Assembly (NCBI RefSeq): GCF_030867145.1 | Contig: NC_134443.1 | Location: 1,426,001-1,490,000 of the forward strand | DNA length: 64,000 bases | DNA from: Opisthocomus hoazin | Lineage: Eukaryota; Chordata; Aves; Opisthocomiformes; Opisthocomidae | Direction: 5' to 3' | Part shown: positions 38,920-60,487 of the stretch, piece after piece | Position numbering within the stretch: the first letter of the stretch is position 1 | How the letters are laid out: every line of letters starts with the position of its first letter | Notes under the pieces: generated by a model | Seen by the model: only the letters and a program-made list of their open reading frames with translations | What the model was told of the DNA's origin: nothing | Databases searched by the model: none | Program-made: the position numbers and the translations under genes

Positions 38920-40665
38920 TCAGGATGCGGCCACCTGCGTGAGCGGCTCCTCCAGGTACTGGACCAGCGCCTGCGCCTGCGGGCGGGGAGCGGCGTCAGC
39001 GCGTGCTTCTTTTAATTTATTTCTCATTTCAGAGCCTTAAACTGGCGCGGTGCGGCGCCCGGGCTGCCACGGGGGACAGCGGAGCCTCCGCAAGGAGGAA
39101 AGAGGGGTCCCAGGTGCGGCGTCTTCCTCCACCGCCCCCACCCTCATCCTCCTCAACAGCTCTCGCCCACCCCGCAGCCCCTGCGGCCCCCCCCCCCCCA
39201 GCACCCTCCCCCCCAGCGTTACCTTGGCCTTCAGCATCCCAAACCCGACCGTCTCCTTCGCGTACATGCAGAGCAGCAGGTTGGCCACCCGCGTGATGGC
39301 CACTCGCCCCTCCTGCCCGGGGAGAAACAGCACCCGTCGGCACCCCCGGCTTGGCAGGGTGCCGGGGACCCCCAGGGAGGGGAGGGGGGCCCCCCCCCCA
39401 GCCCCACGCACCATGCAGTCCATGAGGATGAATTTGAGGTTGTCCTCGTTGAAGGCCTGGTGCCCGTTCTTGTCGTAGGCCACCCAGATGTTGCTGGCGA
39501 TGGCCGCGGTGACCCTGGCGTCGGTGTCCCCGTAGCCCGAGTAGGCAAGCAAGGACCCCTCGTTGTTCAGGAGCCTGGAAACGAGATGGGGGGGCTCTAA
39601 ACCCAATGGGGGGGCTGAGCAAACCTGAGCAAACCCCCCCTCCCCAGCCCAGTCCCCCACCCAGCGCCGCTCCCAGGTCTGCGGGGGGTTTTGGCAGGGG
39701 GTAGGGGGGCTTCAATGCCAGGAAGCCCAGGGGTGGCCCCAGACCCCGGCAGGGCAGCGGGGCCTGGTGCAGACCGGGCACGAGCCTGATGGGCCAGCAC
39801 TGCGCGGTCCTGGCACCGTGCACGGCCCCGGCGCTGTGCACCGTGTGCTGTGCACCGTGCGCGGTGCTGGAACCACGTATGGCCCCAGTACGGTGCTGGG
39901 GCCATGCACGGTGACAGTCCTGGCACCAGGCATGGCCCCAGCACCACGCATGGCCCAGCACCGTGCATCATGCGTGGGCCCAGCACCGTGCGTCACGCAC
40001 TGGGCATGGCCCAGGCACCCTGCACCGTGCACCCCGCATCGCCCCAGCACCCTCCATCGCCCCAGCACCCCGCATCGCCCCAGCATCCCGCATTGCCCCA
40101 GCACCCCGCATGGCCCCAGCACCCTGCACGGCCCCAGCATCCCGCATCGCCCCAGCACCCCGCATCGCCCCAGCACCCTGCATGGCCCCAGCACCCTGCA
40201 TGGCCCCAGCATCCCGCATGGCCCCAGCACCCCGCATCGCCCCAGCCCCCGCATCGCCCCAGCCCCCGCATCGCCCCAGCACCCTCCATCGCCCCAGCAC
40301 CCTGCATCATCCCGGGACCATGCCTGGCCCCAGCACCCTGCATCGCCCCAGCACCCTGCATGGCCCCAGAACCGCCCAGCACCCCGCATGGCCCCAGCAC
40401 CCTGCATCATCCCACCACCGTGTCTGGCCCAGCACAATACATCGCCCAGCACCCCGCATCGCCCAGCACCCCGCATCGCCCCCGCACCCCGCATCGCAGC
40501 CCCTCGCAGGGCCCCCCCCCGGCGGCCATTTGCCGGGCAGGGCCGGCCCAGCCCCTCCGCGCAGGCTCCTCCGCGGCCCCCCCCGACCCCCACTCACAGG
40601 GTGCTCTGGACCCCGCCGGTGTTGGCCTGGCTCAGCACCTGCGTCAGGGCCTTGGGGCGCAGCAT
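38920..40665 (-). CDS. LAMTOR2: LAMTOR2 (p14), Ragulator subunit (4 exons, 125 aa)
   Basis: Minus-strand exons are 40598-40665, 39412-39574, 39223-39312 and 38920-38976. The protein starts [20 protein letters not shown], contains [20 protein letters not shown] and [13 protein letters not shown], and ends [10 protein letters not shown]. The 125 residues equal the human length. It differs from the human protein as I remember it at only a few positions, for example [12 protein letters not shown] for NIWAAYDRNGNQ. It is one roadblock-fold domain. LAMTOR2 pairs with LAMTOR3 in the lysosomal Ragulator complex, which anchors Rag GTPases and mTORC1 and scaffolds MEK1. Intron 1 (39575-40597) is filled with a minisatellite. 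The gene is divergent from UBQLN4, with start codons 1.6 kb apart. Confidence 0.98.
39770..40500. repeat. Minisatellite, 18-base unit, in LAMTOR2 intron 1
   Basis: From about 40015 to 40500 there are about 26 units of 18 bases, typified by CCCCAGCACCCCGCATCG. A less regular region of related words (CCAGCACCGTGCATGG, GGCCCCAGCACC) extends left to about 39770. The sense strand of LAMTOR2 is G-rich here. Since 18 is a multiple of three, Pro/Ala/His-rich frames run through it on the plus strand; I reject these as genes. Confidence 0.95.
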
Positions 40666-40761
40666 GGCGGCCCCGCTGCTGCCGGGCGAGGGCGGGGACG
40701 GGGGGGGACGGAGGGGGGGGGCCCGGCGGCCTCCGCCCTCCCCGGGGCCGAGCCCCCCCGA

Positions 40762-40781
40762 GGCACGCTGGGACTTGTAGT
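40762..40781 (-). promoter_or_regulatory. LAMTOR2: ZNF143/THAP11-type (SBS) motif at the LAMTOR2 promoter
   Basis: The plus strand reads GGCACGCTGGGACTTGTAGT. The known site in the same orientation is GGCATGCTGGGAATTGTAGT, so only two positions differ. It lies about 100 bases upstream of the LAMTOR2 start codon, a typical place for this core-promoter element. Confidence 0.8.
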
Positions 40782-41044
40782 CCGTGCCCTCCCCCCCCCC
40801 CCCCCCCCCCCCCCAATGGCGACGGGCCTCCAGGCTCTGCCCCCCCGCTCCGCGCCCCCGGGGCGGGGTCGGTCCCGGAGTGGGGGGTTGGGTCCTCACG
40901 AGGAGCCCTAATGAGCCCCCCCTTTCGTGGGGGTGCATGGGGGATCCCCCCCTCGGGGAGGGTCCAGCCCCCATTGGGGTCCCCGGCGAGAAGGGACCCG
41001 GTGGAGCGGCTTTGGGGAAGGGGGGGGGGGGGGGTCGGGGGGGT

Positions 41045-41985
41045 GGCGGCTGACGGGGGGTTCGGGATGGATCCGGCTAACGAGGGGGTGCGGGATGGAT
41101 CTGGCTAATGAGGGGGTGCGGGATGGATCCAGCTAATGAGGGGTACGGGATGGATCCGGCTAACGGGGGGCACGGGATGGATCCGGCTAATGAGGGGTAT
41201 GGGATGGATCCGGATAATGAGGGGGGTGCAGGATGGATCCTGTTAATGAGGGGGATCCAGGCTGCAGCCAGCCAGTGAGAGGGGTACAGGATGGATCCAC
41301 TTAATGAGGGGTTGCAGGATGGATCCAGCTAATGAGGGGCTGCAGCATGGATCCAGCTAATGAGGGGGCTGCAGGATGGATCCAGTTAACAAGGGGTTGC
41401 AGGATGAATCCAGTTAATGAGGCGGACACAGGATGGATCCTGCTAACGAGCGGCCTGCAGGATGGGTCCAGCTAATGGGGGGTTGTAGCGTGGATCCAGT
41501 TAATGAGAGAGGTGCAGACTGGATCTGGGTAACGAGGGGGATCCAGGCTGCAGCCAGCTAATGAGGGGGGTACAGGATGGATCCAGCTAATCAGGGGGGC
41601 TGCAGGATGGGTCTGGCTAATGAGGGCCTGCAGGATGGATCCAGCTAATGAGGGGGACACAGGATGGATCCTGCAAATGAAAGGGCTGCAGGATGGGTCT
41701 GGCTAATGAGGGAGATCCAGGCTGCAGCCAGCTAATGAGGGAGTTGCAGACTGGATCCAGCTAATGAGGGGACTGCAGCATGGATCCAGTTAATGAGGGT
41801 GGTGCAGACTGGATCCGGCTAAGGAGGGGGATCCAGGCTGCAGCCAGCTAATGAGGGGGTTGCAAACTGGATCCAGCTAATGAGGGGCTGCAGGATGGAT
41901 CCAGCTAATGAGGGGGTTGCAGACTGGATCCAGCTAATGAGGGGCTGCAGGATGGATCCAGCTAATGCAAGGGGTGCAGGACGGA
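41045..41985. repeat. Minisatellite, about 28-30-base unit, between LAMTOR2 and UBQLN4
   Basis: About 32 units have the form GGATGGATCCAGCTAATGAG plus a G-rich tail and TGCA. Variants GGATCCAGGCTGCAGCCAGC recur near 41248, 41549, 41707 and 41829, which shows a higher-order arrangement. Many units contain GGATCC. The array fills most of the gap between the two divergent promoters. Confidence 0.96.
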
Positions 41986-42260
41986 CCCGGCTGACCCCTG
42001 CAAGGCTCCCGGGGGTGCCGGTGAGGCAGGCAGCATTGCAGGCAGCACTGCAGGCAGCTGCCCCCGCTTTGCCGCTCCCCCCTCCCCCCCGTCCCTTTAA
42101 ACCCCCGGCCCCGCCCGCCCCGGTCCCGCATTTCCCCGCCGGGCCGCCAGGCGGCGGTAGCGGCGGCGCGGGGAGGGCCGGGGCGCCGCTCTCTCTCGCG
42201 CGGCGGCGCGCGCCGCCTTTCTCTGGCGACGGCCCGGGCTTGGCGGGGCGGGCGGCGAAG

Positions 42261-53436
<11,176 letters not shown>

Positions 53437-54505
53437 ACTCTTGTCATGCTGCCCCACAGACGTCAGCACATGCATCCATACACATGCACAGGGGGATCTT
53501 TCAGGAAAGCCCGCCATCATTTTCATATCTGACAGCTGTCCATGTATTTAAAACAAAAAGATACAGCTTAACCCCTGACCTTCCTACTAAGTTAAGATTT
53601 CATGTTGAAATGCTCTTTAACTGGCTTGTATGTGGATTCCAGTTCTCATCGTGGCCACAGAGACTTCAGATGTGTATTTTTTCCTAAATATGCCCTCTGT
53701 CTCAGACACTCTTCTCTCTCTCTCTAGATGGTAGAGGCGATACTTCTAGTTACTTACCTGAATGATTGTGGTTTGAGTAGCTTGATTTTAACTGTACATG
53801 ATTCCCTCCCCTAGCCCTCCTTTCAGGCGAATATTTAAAACTTGAGCCAAGTTTGATTTTTGGTTATTTCTCCCAGCATCTTATTGGGAATGGATCAAAA
53901 GAAAAATTGAAATGGAAATTTCTGATGTCACTTGTCTCAATGTTCCATTGGATGAACTGAGCCCGCGTCCCTTGCGCGCAGGCGCCTCTGATCCCCTGGC
54001 AGAGGGTTAATGTGCATGAAAACTACGCTTGAGGTGTGGCCTCTTTACACTCTTGGGGTGGTGTAGAGGAGCCTGGATGCCTTCAGGGATCAGGCTCGCT
54101 GTTCCTGAACTTGAGTGGAAAGTGCCGTGCGGAAGAATGTGTGCGAAAGGTGTGTTTCTGCCCAAGCCGCCTAGTTCTTGCGCAGTGGTGTCGGGGGTTT
54201 GTTGACTCTTGTGCTCAGTAGGCTCATTTCTGAAAGTGTAAAAATGAAAAAGTAAATTGAAAAATAAGTTAACGATCTTTTCGCTTCCCTGGAAAATGTT
54301 GAAGTTCATGTTCTTCCCAGTTTAGATCCATCCTCCATTCACCCCCACCCCCCCCCCGCCCCATTTCGGTGTGTCTGAATGTTATGACTCTCCGAGAAAC
54401 TCCCAGAGGACCAGCAGGGTGATATCTTCCCAGGAGCCTCCGTGGCGGTGTAATTTGCATACCATTTTTATCAAAGACAAATAAATGCGCACAACCATCT
54501 GTCTC
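53437..54505 (+). other. UBQLN4: UBQLN4 3' UTR with poly(A) signal
   Basis: The sequence after the stop is AT-richer and free of repeats. AATAAA at 54480-54485 is the best signal, about 1.05 kb after the stop codon, giving a 3' UTR of about 1.07 kb. Confidence 0.65.
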
Positions 54506-56044
54506 CCTGCGCTCCATGTATCTTCCTTGATTGCCACGTTTAAGCTGATTGAGTTCCCATAGTTACTTGTGATTAATCTGTCTTGTCCCCGGTGCTTACC
54601 TCTTGCAGATAGCACGGGGTGTCGTGCAGCCTCCCCACCTGGCCGGGCTTCCTTCCCTCTTGTGACCAGAAACCTTTCTGAGGCTGAAGAAACGCTGCTG
54701 AAGGCTTGCCCGAAATCTGGCCCTAAACCTGCCCGTCCGGAAGCTTCCCGTGAGTTAGGGACTCTCGGGTGCGGGTAGGACAAGGTCCCGGGTCCTGCTG
54801 TGTTTGCATGACCTGAGCCACAGTGTGTGAGAAGCCAGCGACGACCTCTGCTGACCCCAGCGGCGTTTGCTCGCAGCTGGCCAGTGCCCAGGGGGACCCG
54901 GGCAGCTCTGCACACAGTGGACTTTACCCCTGCTTTTCTGTAGCAATCACAGCGCTCGCTGTTAGCTGGGTGTTTGTGTTGGGTTGTTTCGAGTTTCTGG
55001 GGGTAGGGGAGGATTGGGTAGTGAGAGGGAATGGGAGGAATCCCGGGCGGCTTGCTTGCGTACCTGTCAGACCTGCTGCAGGCAGCTTGCTTCGGAGGTG
55101 GAGATGGGATCTGTCCGTGCTCTGCGGTGTTGGAGGGCGTAGGCGGAGCAGTGGTTGCTTGAGAAAATGGGAGTGCGTGCGGGCTGGGAACGCTCCCGCC
55201 TCTGCGTGTGCGCATCACGGCGAGACTGGGGTTTTTCAGACGAGGATTCAGAAAGCCTGGCTTTCCTCTCCTGGAGGCTGTGCACAGACATGGGGCTTTC
55301 TTTTTGCAACCTCTCCTCGAATGTAAAAAGAGTTTTCAGAGAGTTGTGTAAGGACGGGGACCAGAGTTCATGACTGCCTGGCTAGGTCAGAGCTCTTTCC
55401 TAATGTTGCTCGTTGTCCCCTCCGCTGCTAAACACGGGCTCATAAAAAGCCCTGGATGGTCCTTCGTGGTCTCTAGGATTTGGCGGGTGTCCTTTCCCTG
55501 CGCCAAGGTCTGTTTAGTCCCCGCAAAGGCTCCGTCCCCACACAACCCAGCTCTCGCGAAGAACGCGCTCGTGGGAGGCTGGGGTGAGCAGGTGGGTGAG
55601 AGGGAGCCGGGGAGGCAGCTCCGAGGAGAGGGAGTGGGGACGTCCCCCCGTCTGCGCAGGAAGGTTGTGCTCTGAACCCCTTCGAATTCACAACGTCCCA
55701 AAGCCTGTTGTTTCTGGCGAGCCGGGGTCCTTCCGGCTCGCTCCTCGCTGTTGGCAAGATGTGCTGGTGGGGTGTAAATCACACCAATGCAGGGATCCGC
55801 GTGCGCGTGAGGGGAGCTGGCATGCTGCTCGGTGGCAGGACAGAAGCTTCGGACCTGTCCCCCCACATCTGGCGTTAGGAGGGATTTGGAGGGGTGTGGG
55901 GGTACGGTGAGACCAAAGCAAAGAGCCGTGCCAGGAGGGAGGGCTCCTGCGAGGCTGTGGTGCCATCGCTGTCTCGGCACGGGCCAGTGAGGTGGAACGG
56001 GGTTGGTGATGCTTCAGCGTCGCTGCGATGAGGCTGGCTGGGAA

Positions 56045-56662
56045 TACAGAATCCCAGCATGGGGGGGGTTGGGAGGGCCCTCTGGGGATCCCCCAGCCCA
56101 ACCCCCTGCCCAAGCAGGGTCACCCACAGCAGGCTGCACAGCACCGCGGCCAGGGGGGGCTGGAATATCTCCAGAGAAGGAGACTCCACAGCCTCCCTGG
56201 GCAGCCTGGGCCAGGGCTCCGGCACCCTCCGAGGGAAGAAGTTCTTCCTCGTGCTCAGCTGGAGCTTCCTCTGCTCCAGTTTGTGCCCGTTGCCCCTTGT
56301 CCTGTCGCTGGGCACCACTGCAAAGAGCCTGGCCCTGTCCCCCTGACCCCCCCTGCAGATATTGATCGGCATTTCTAAGGTCCCCTCTCAGCCTTCTCTT
56401 CTCCAGGCTGAACAAGCCCAGCTCCCTCAGCCTCTCCTCGCAGCAGAGATGCTCCAGTCCCCTCATCATCCTCGTAGTCCTCTGCTGGACTCTCTCTAGT
56501 AGCTCCTCATCTTTCTTGATCTGGGGAGCCAGAACTGGACTCTCTCCAGTAGCTCCTCATCTTTCTTGAACTGGGGAGCCCAGCACTGGACCCAGCACTG
56601 CAGATGGGGCCTCCCCAGGGCAGAGCAGAGGGGGAGGAGACCCTCCCTCGCCCTGCTGCCCA
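56045..56662 (-). mobile_element. CR1 LINE, 5'-truncated (copy E), with an internal 50-base duplication
   Basis: Its 3' end reads AGAATCCCAGCATGGGGGGG, unlike the AATAGTAGGGG end of copies A and B, so it is another subfamily. It extends further 5' than A-D and F. CTGGACTCTCT-containing segments at 56485-56534 and 56535-56584 are near-identical tandem copies. Confidence 0.93.
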
Positions 56663-58971
56663 CATGGAAGCATACTGCTGGTAGCGTGGGCAGGCTGCTG
56701 CGAGTTGTCGAGGAGAGCTAATGCTCTTCTCGTAGAAGTTCTTGCTAGGATGTTTTTCCTTAAATTGAGGTCCTGCTTTTCCAGAGAGAGCTCTGGACTG
56801 TGGCGTGTCCCAGGGTCTCCAGAGCGTCGCGTAGGAGGAGGACGATGATTGTCCTCTGTCTGGGGGAGAAGTGAGGAGGGGGGAACACTGACTTCAGCCA
56901 TTCAGTCCTCGGCACCTAAGCAGGAAAACATCTCTGTCCCGTCTCTGCAGGTCGCAGCATCCGCTCTTCTGTCAGTGCGAGGTCATTCCTCACCTGCTGC
57001 CAGCCCGGGTGCTAAAATAACGATAACGGGGCACTCTGCTACCTCGGCTCGCAGCCCCTGCGTGTGTCTGATGTTCCTCTGCCAGCTCTCCAGCTTCCTC
57101 CGGGCCCTTTGGCAAAGCCAGCACCCTCAGCTCTCCTCCTTGCCACTCCGCGGGGGCTTTGCCGTGGTTTGGTGGAGCGGCCGGATGGATCCCCGGCTCT
57201 GCCTCGGAGCCGAGGGGAGCAGCCGCTTCCCCCCGTGGGGAGGGGGACGAGCTCAGGGCAACGCTCTGCGCTGCTGCAGCTTTTCCCAACCCCTCGGCCC
57301 TGACGGGAGCTGTTTTTCTCCGAGGTTGCGCTGAGCACCGTCTCCTTGGCGGGCGCTGCAGGGTGGGCTCGGAGGAGCCCGGAGCTGCGCTGGCCCTGGG
57401 TGGCTGGGGCAGGGGCACTGGGGTCTCGCCTTTGGCCCAGGCCCACGAGGGAAAGGCGGCGTTGGAGGGAGCTTTCCAGTGAAACGTTAATCCCCTCCGG
57501 AGAGCTTTCCCTAATCCGCAGTAATGTGCTGTTCCGAAGCCCTCTTGCGAAGGAACGATTGCGCTTTCTCGCTGTTGTATCTCTCCTTCCCCGAGGAATT
57601 ACCCAGAGGTGTTCCTTGCTGACTGCTTCCTCTCTTCCTTCTCCGATAAACAGAATTAATTCCTTTAAAAGGGAATGGAAGGAGCAATTTCCTCAGCAGG
57701 TAGTGGCGAATCTGGCTGATTGATTTGGAGAGACTTCTGCTGTCAAGAGCTTATTTTCACCTTATTCCTTCCCCCTCCTCGGAGCAGAACCGCAGCCTTT
57801 CCCCCCAGTAACCGAGTGCAACGCTGTCAACTTTGAAATCAAACCTCTTAAATATGGAGGAGGGAGAGACTGCAGGAAACGACCATCTACATTTCTTTCA
57901 AGAAACTGTTTTTTTTTTTTGTTTTTTTTTTTTGTTTTTTTATTACGAGGGTCCCTGGCCACGCCGTGGGCTTTTTCCAGCCACAGCCCGAGTTATGGGG
58001 GTGGAAGCTCGGAGTGACCCTGTGAACAGCTCTGAATTCCTTGCTGACCTCCCTCTTGCAGCACAGTCACTCAGGGTGAGGAGGTCACGGAGAGGGGTAG
58101 CTTGGGAAAAATGTCTCTTTGTCTGTGTATACAGGTATATTGAGCTGCTGCGGCTTCTTTGCTCAGCCACGGGAGCCCGAAGGAAGGGCTGGAGGTAGAG
58201 CAGGCGCAGTGATGCTCCTTGGCCTCTCTGCTCCTTGGCCTCTCTGTTCTCGTGCTCCTCTCTCCTCTTCTGCAGCACTTCAGGGCAGAAAAACGGTGAT
58301 TTAGGGAGCGGCTGGGCCAGGGCCAGCTCCGCTCGGCTGCGTCCCCGCAGGACGCGACCGCCTCACCTTCAGGTCCGTATTCCCCTTCCTCTGACTGGGT
58401 TTATTTTTAATTTCTCCGGCAAGTGGATCCCTTGTTCCCTGCAGCTGCCCGCCAGCTCCTGGCTGCATCTTCCCCGGGGTTTGCAGCGTGGCCGCAGCGT
58501 TCCCAGCTTGCCGGGTCGGGAGCCGGCGGTGCCTGCGGGCGTGGAGCCTGCGCCTGGAGCTGGGCCCAGACTGGGATTTGTCGTTTGCTCCCCTTGACGT
58601 TGGTAACAACACAATCACGAGGCTTCGAGCCGGGCCCGGGGCCGAGGAGCGAGCGGGCACCCGAGGGGCGAGCGCAGAGCTGCACTGGGGAGCGAGGAGG
58701 GCAGAGGGGTGCGCGGGGTGCCAGTGCCTCTGTACGGCCCCGTGTAGGGGGAAGCTGGGGCTGGCTGGTGGGTGCTCGAGGGGCTGTGTCACCCCTGAAA
58801 CCCCATGGGTCCAGGGTGCTGGGGGGGGCTTTGCAACGGTGCCAGTGGTTATGCCCAGTGTCCCCTCCCCAGTGCCAGCCATGGGGGTGAACTGGGGCTC
58901 AGCCCCAAATCTCGTCTTGGGGAGCCCGGGCTGTCAGCAGCCGGCTCCAGCCCCGTCACTGCCAGGGATCC

Positions 58972-59277
58972 CAGAATCCCAGCATGGGGGGGGTTGGGAG
59001 GGCCCTCTGGGGGTCACCCAGCCCAACGCCCTGCCCAAGCAGGGTCACCCAGAGCAGGCTGCACAGCACCGCGGCCAGGGGGGTTGGAATATCTCCAGAG
59101 AAGGAGACTCCCCAACCCTCTGGGCAGCCTGGCCCAGGGCTCCGTCACCCTCAGAGGGAAGAAGTTCTTCCTTGGGTTCAGCTGGAGCTTCCTCTGCTTC
59201 AGTTTGTGCCCATTGCCCCTTGTCCTGTCGCTGGGCACCAATGGGAAGAGCCTGGCCCTATCCTCCTGACCCCCACC
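58972..59277 (-). mobile_element. CR1 LINE, 5'-truncated 3' tail (copy F)
   Basis: It shares the AGAATCCCAGCATGGGGGGG end with copy E, so the two are probably the same subfamily. It is truncated near CCTGACCCCCACC. Confidence 0.93.
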
Positions 59278-59799
59278 CTGTACACCCTGCAGACCCCCCT
59301 GCGCACCCTGTTGTGCACCCCCTCGCACAGCACCCCCCATACACACCCCCCTTACGCCCTCGCACCCCTGCTCGCTGGCGGGCTGGCCCCCCCGTCCTCC
59401 CCAGCAGGTGCTGGAGCTGCGCAGGAGTCCGCAGCAGCTCTGGGTGCTCCCGCCCAGCCAAGCCACACGGGGAAACCGAGGCGTTGGCGGGGGGGGGACC
59501 CCCCCACCCCCAGACGCTGCCCCCTCCCTGAGCTCTGCCACATGCAACTTTGTGGGAGCCGAGGGAGACCCCCGGGCCATGACATGGCCGTGCGTCTCCA
59601 TCCCTGCGGCATCACCCGGGCCGCACCCCCGGGACAGTGGGGCAAGGGGTGCCGGAGCGGGGTGACCCCGGCGCTGCAGGCGCACCCCAGCCCAGGGAGC
59701 CTTCGAGCGGCGCTGGCCCGGCCATCGCCTGGCCTTGGGGACGGGAGAGACGCGGACGCAGTGGGGCTGGGGGCGTGCAAAGCGGGCGTCGAGTCACCG

Positions 59800-60300
59800 C
59801 GCAGGCGTGCACGCGGTGTGCAGGCAGTGGGTGCGTGCAGCACGTAAAAGGCCGCACGTGTGTGATGTGTGGCTTGCTGTGTGCGCGTGCTCCCGTGGCA
59901 CACGCAGCCAGTGGGTGTGTGGGGGGGATGTGTGTGCAACGCTCAGCTGGCAGGGGGTGTGCGTATGTGCACACGCATGGGTGTGCACATGCATGTCTGG
60001 GGCGTGTGTGGTGTATGTGTGTGTGCAGCTGTGCAGGCATGTGCTGTGCATACGTGTGGGTGCGAGTGTCAGCATGTGTCCACGCCTGTTTCTGTGTGCG
60101 TTGGGGTACCGGTGCATGTATACACTTGTGAGCTCCTGTGTCTGCGTGTGTCCATGTGTGTCTATGTGTTTACATGTGTCCATATGTGTCCATGCGTGTA
60201 ATGTGTCCTTGCATATCTGTGTGTGTCCATGCGTGTCCATGTATGTACCTGTGTACATGTGTGTCCATCTGTGTAATGCGTGTCCATGTGTGTACATAAG
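59800..60300. repeat. TG-rich tandem tract upstream of GPATCH4
   Basis: GTGTG-rich sequence with imperfect units such as TGTGTGTCCATG and TGTACATGTG runs to about 60300. It ends 190 bases upstream of the GPATCH4 start codon. Alternating purine/pyrimidine runs of this kind can form Z-DNA. Confidence 0.85.
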
Positions 60301-60344
60301 TGTCCCCCCGTCCCCACCCCTGCGGGCTCCCCCCCCCCCCCGCC

Positions 60345-60432
60345 GCGCATGCGCACAGCCCCTCCCCGGCCGCTCCGCCGCCCGAGCGCGCCTGCGCAGA
60401 TCCCCCCCCCTTCCTGCCCGCCGCGCATGCGC
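60345..60432 (+). promoter_or_regulatory. GPATCH4: GPATCH4 promoter with three NRF1 sites
   Basis: GCGCATGCGC occurs perfectly at 60345-60354 and 60423-60432, and GCGCCTGCGC at 60388-60397. NRF1 binds the palindrome YGCGCATGCGCR. All three lie 55-145 bases upstream of the start codon in a TATA-less CpG-rich region. Confidence 0.85.
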
Positions 60433-60487
60433 GCTGCGCGCTTCCCGCCGGCCGGCGCTGAGGGGAGCGCGCGTGGACCCCGCCGCC

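Larger units (their letters stand above)
54506..60300. other. Gene-poor interval between UBQLN4 and GPATCH4
   Basis: This 5.8 kb holds two CR1 tails (56045-56662 and 58972-59277), a T-rich run near 57909-57942, and a TG-rich tract at 59800-60300. Open frames occur but none has a recognisable product or a consistent splice structure. In human, as I recall, SSR2 follows UBQLN4, and GPATCH4 with NAXE lies roughly half a megabase away, so a rearrangement joint probably lies here. Confidence 0.65.

Noticed and set aside
39850-41108. Long Pro/Ala/His-rich frames on the plus strand across LAMTOR2 intron 1
   Set aside because: They are translations of an 18-base minisatellite, which keeps every frame open. 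They run antisense through LAMTOR2 exon 1.
54506-60300. A hidden SSR2 or other gene between UBQLN4 and GPATCH4
   Set aside because: I looked for SSR2-like segments and for other recognisable products on both strands and found none. Frames there are short, unspliced and unsupported.
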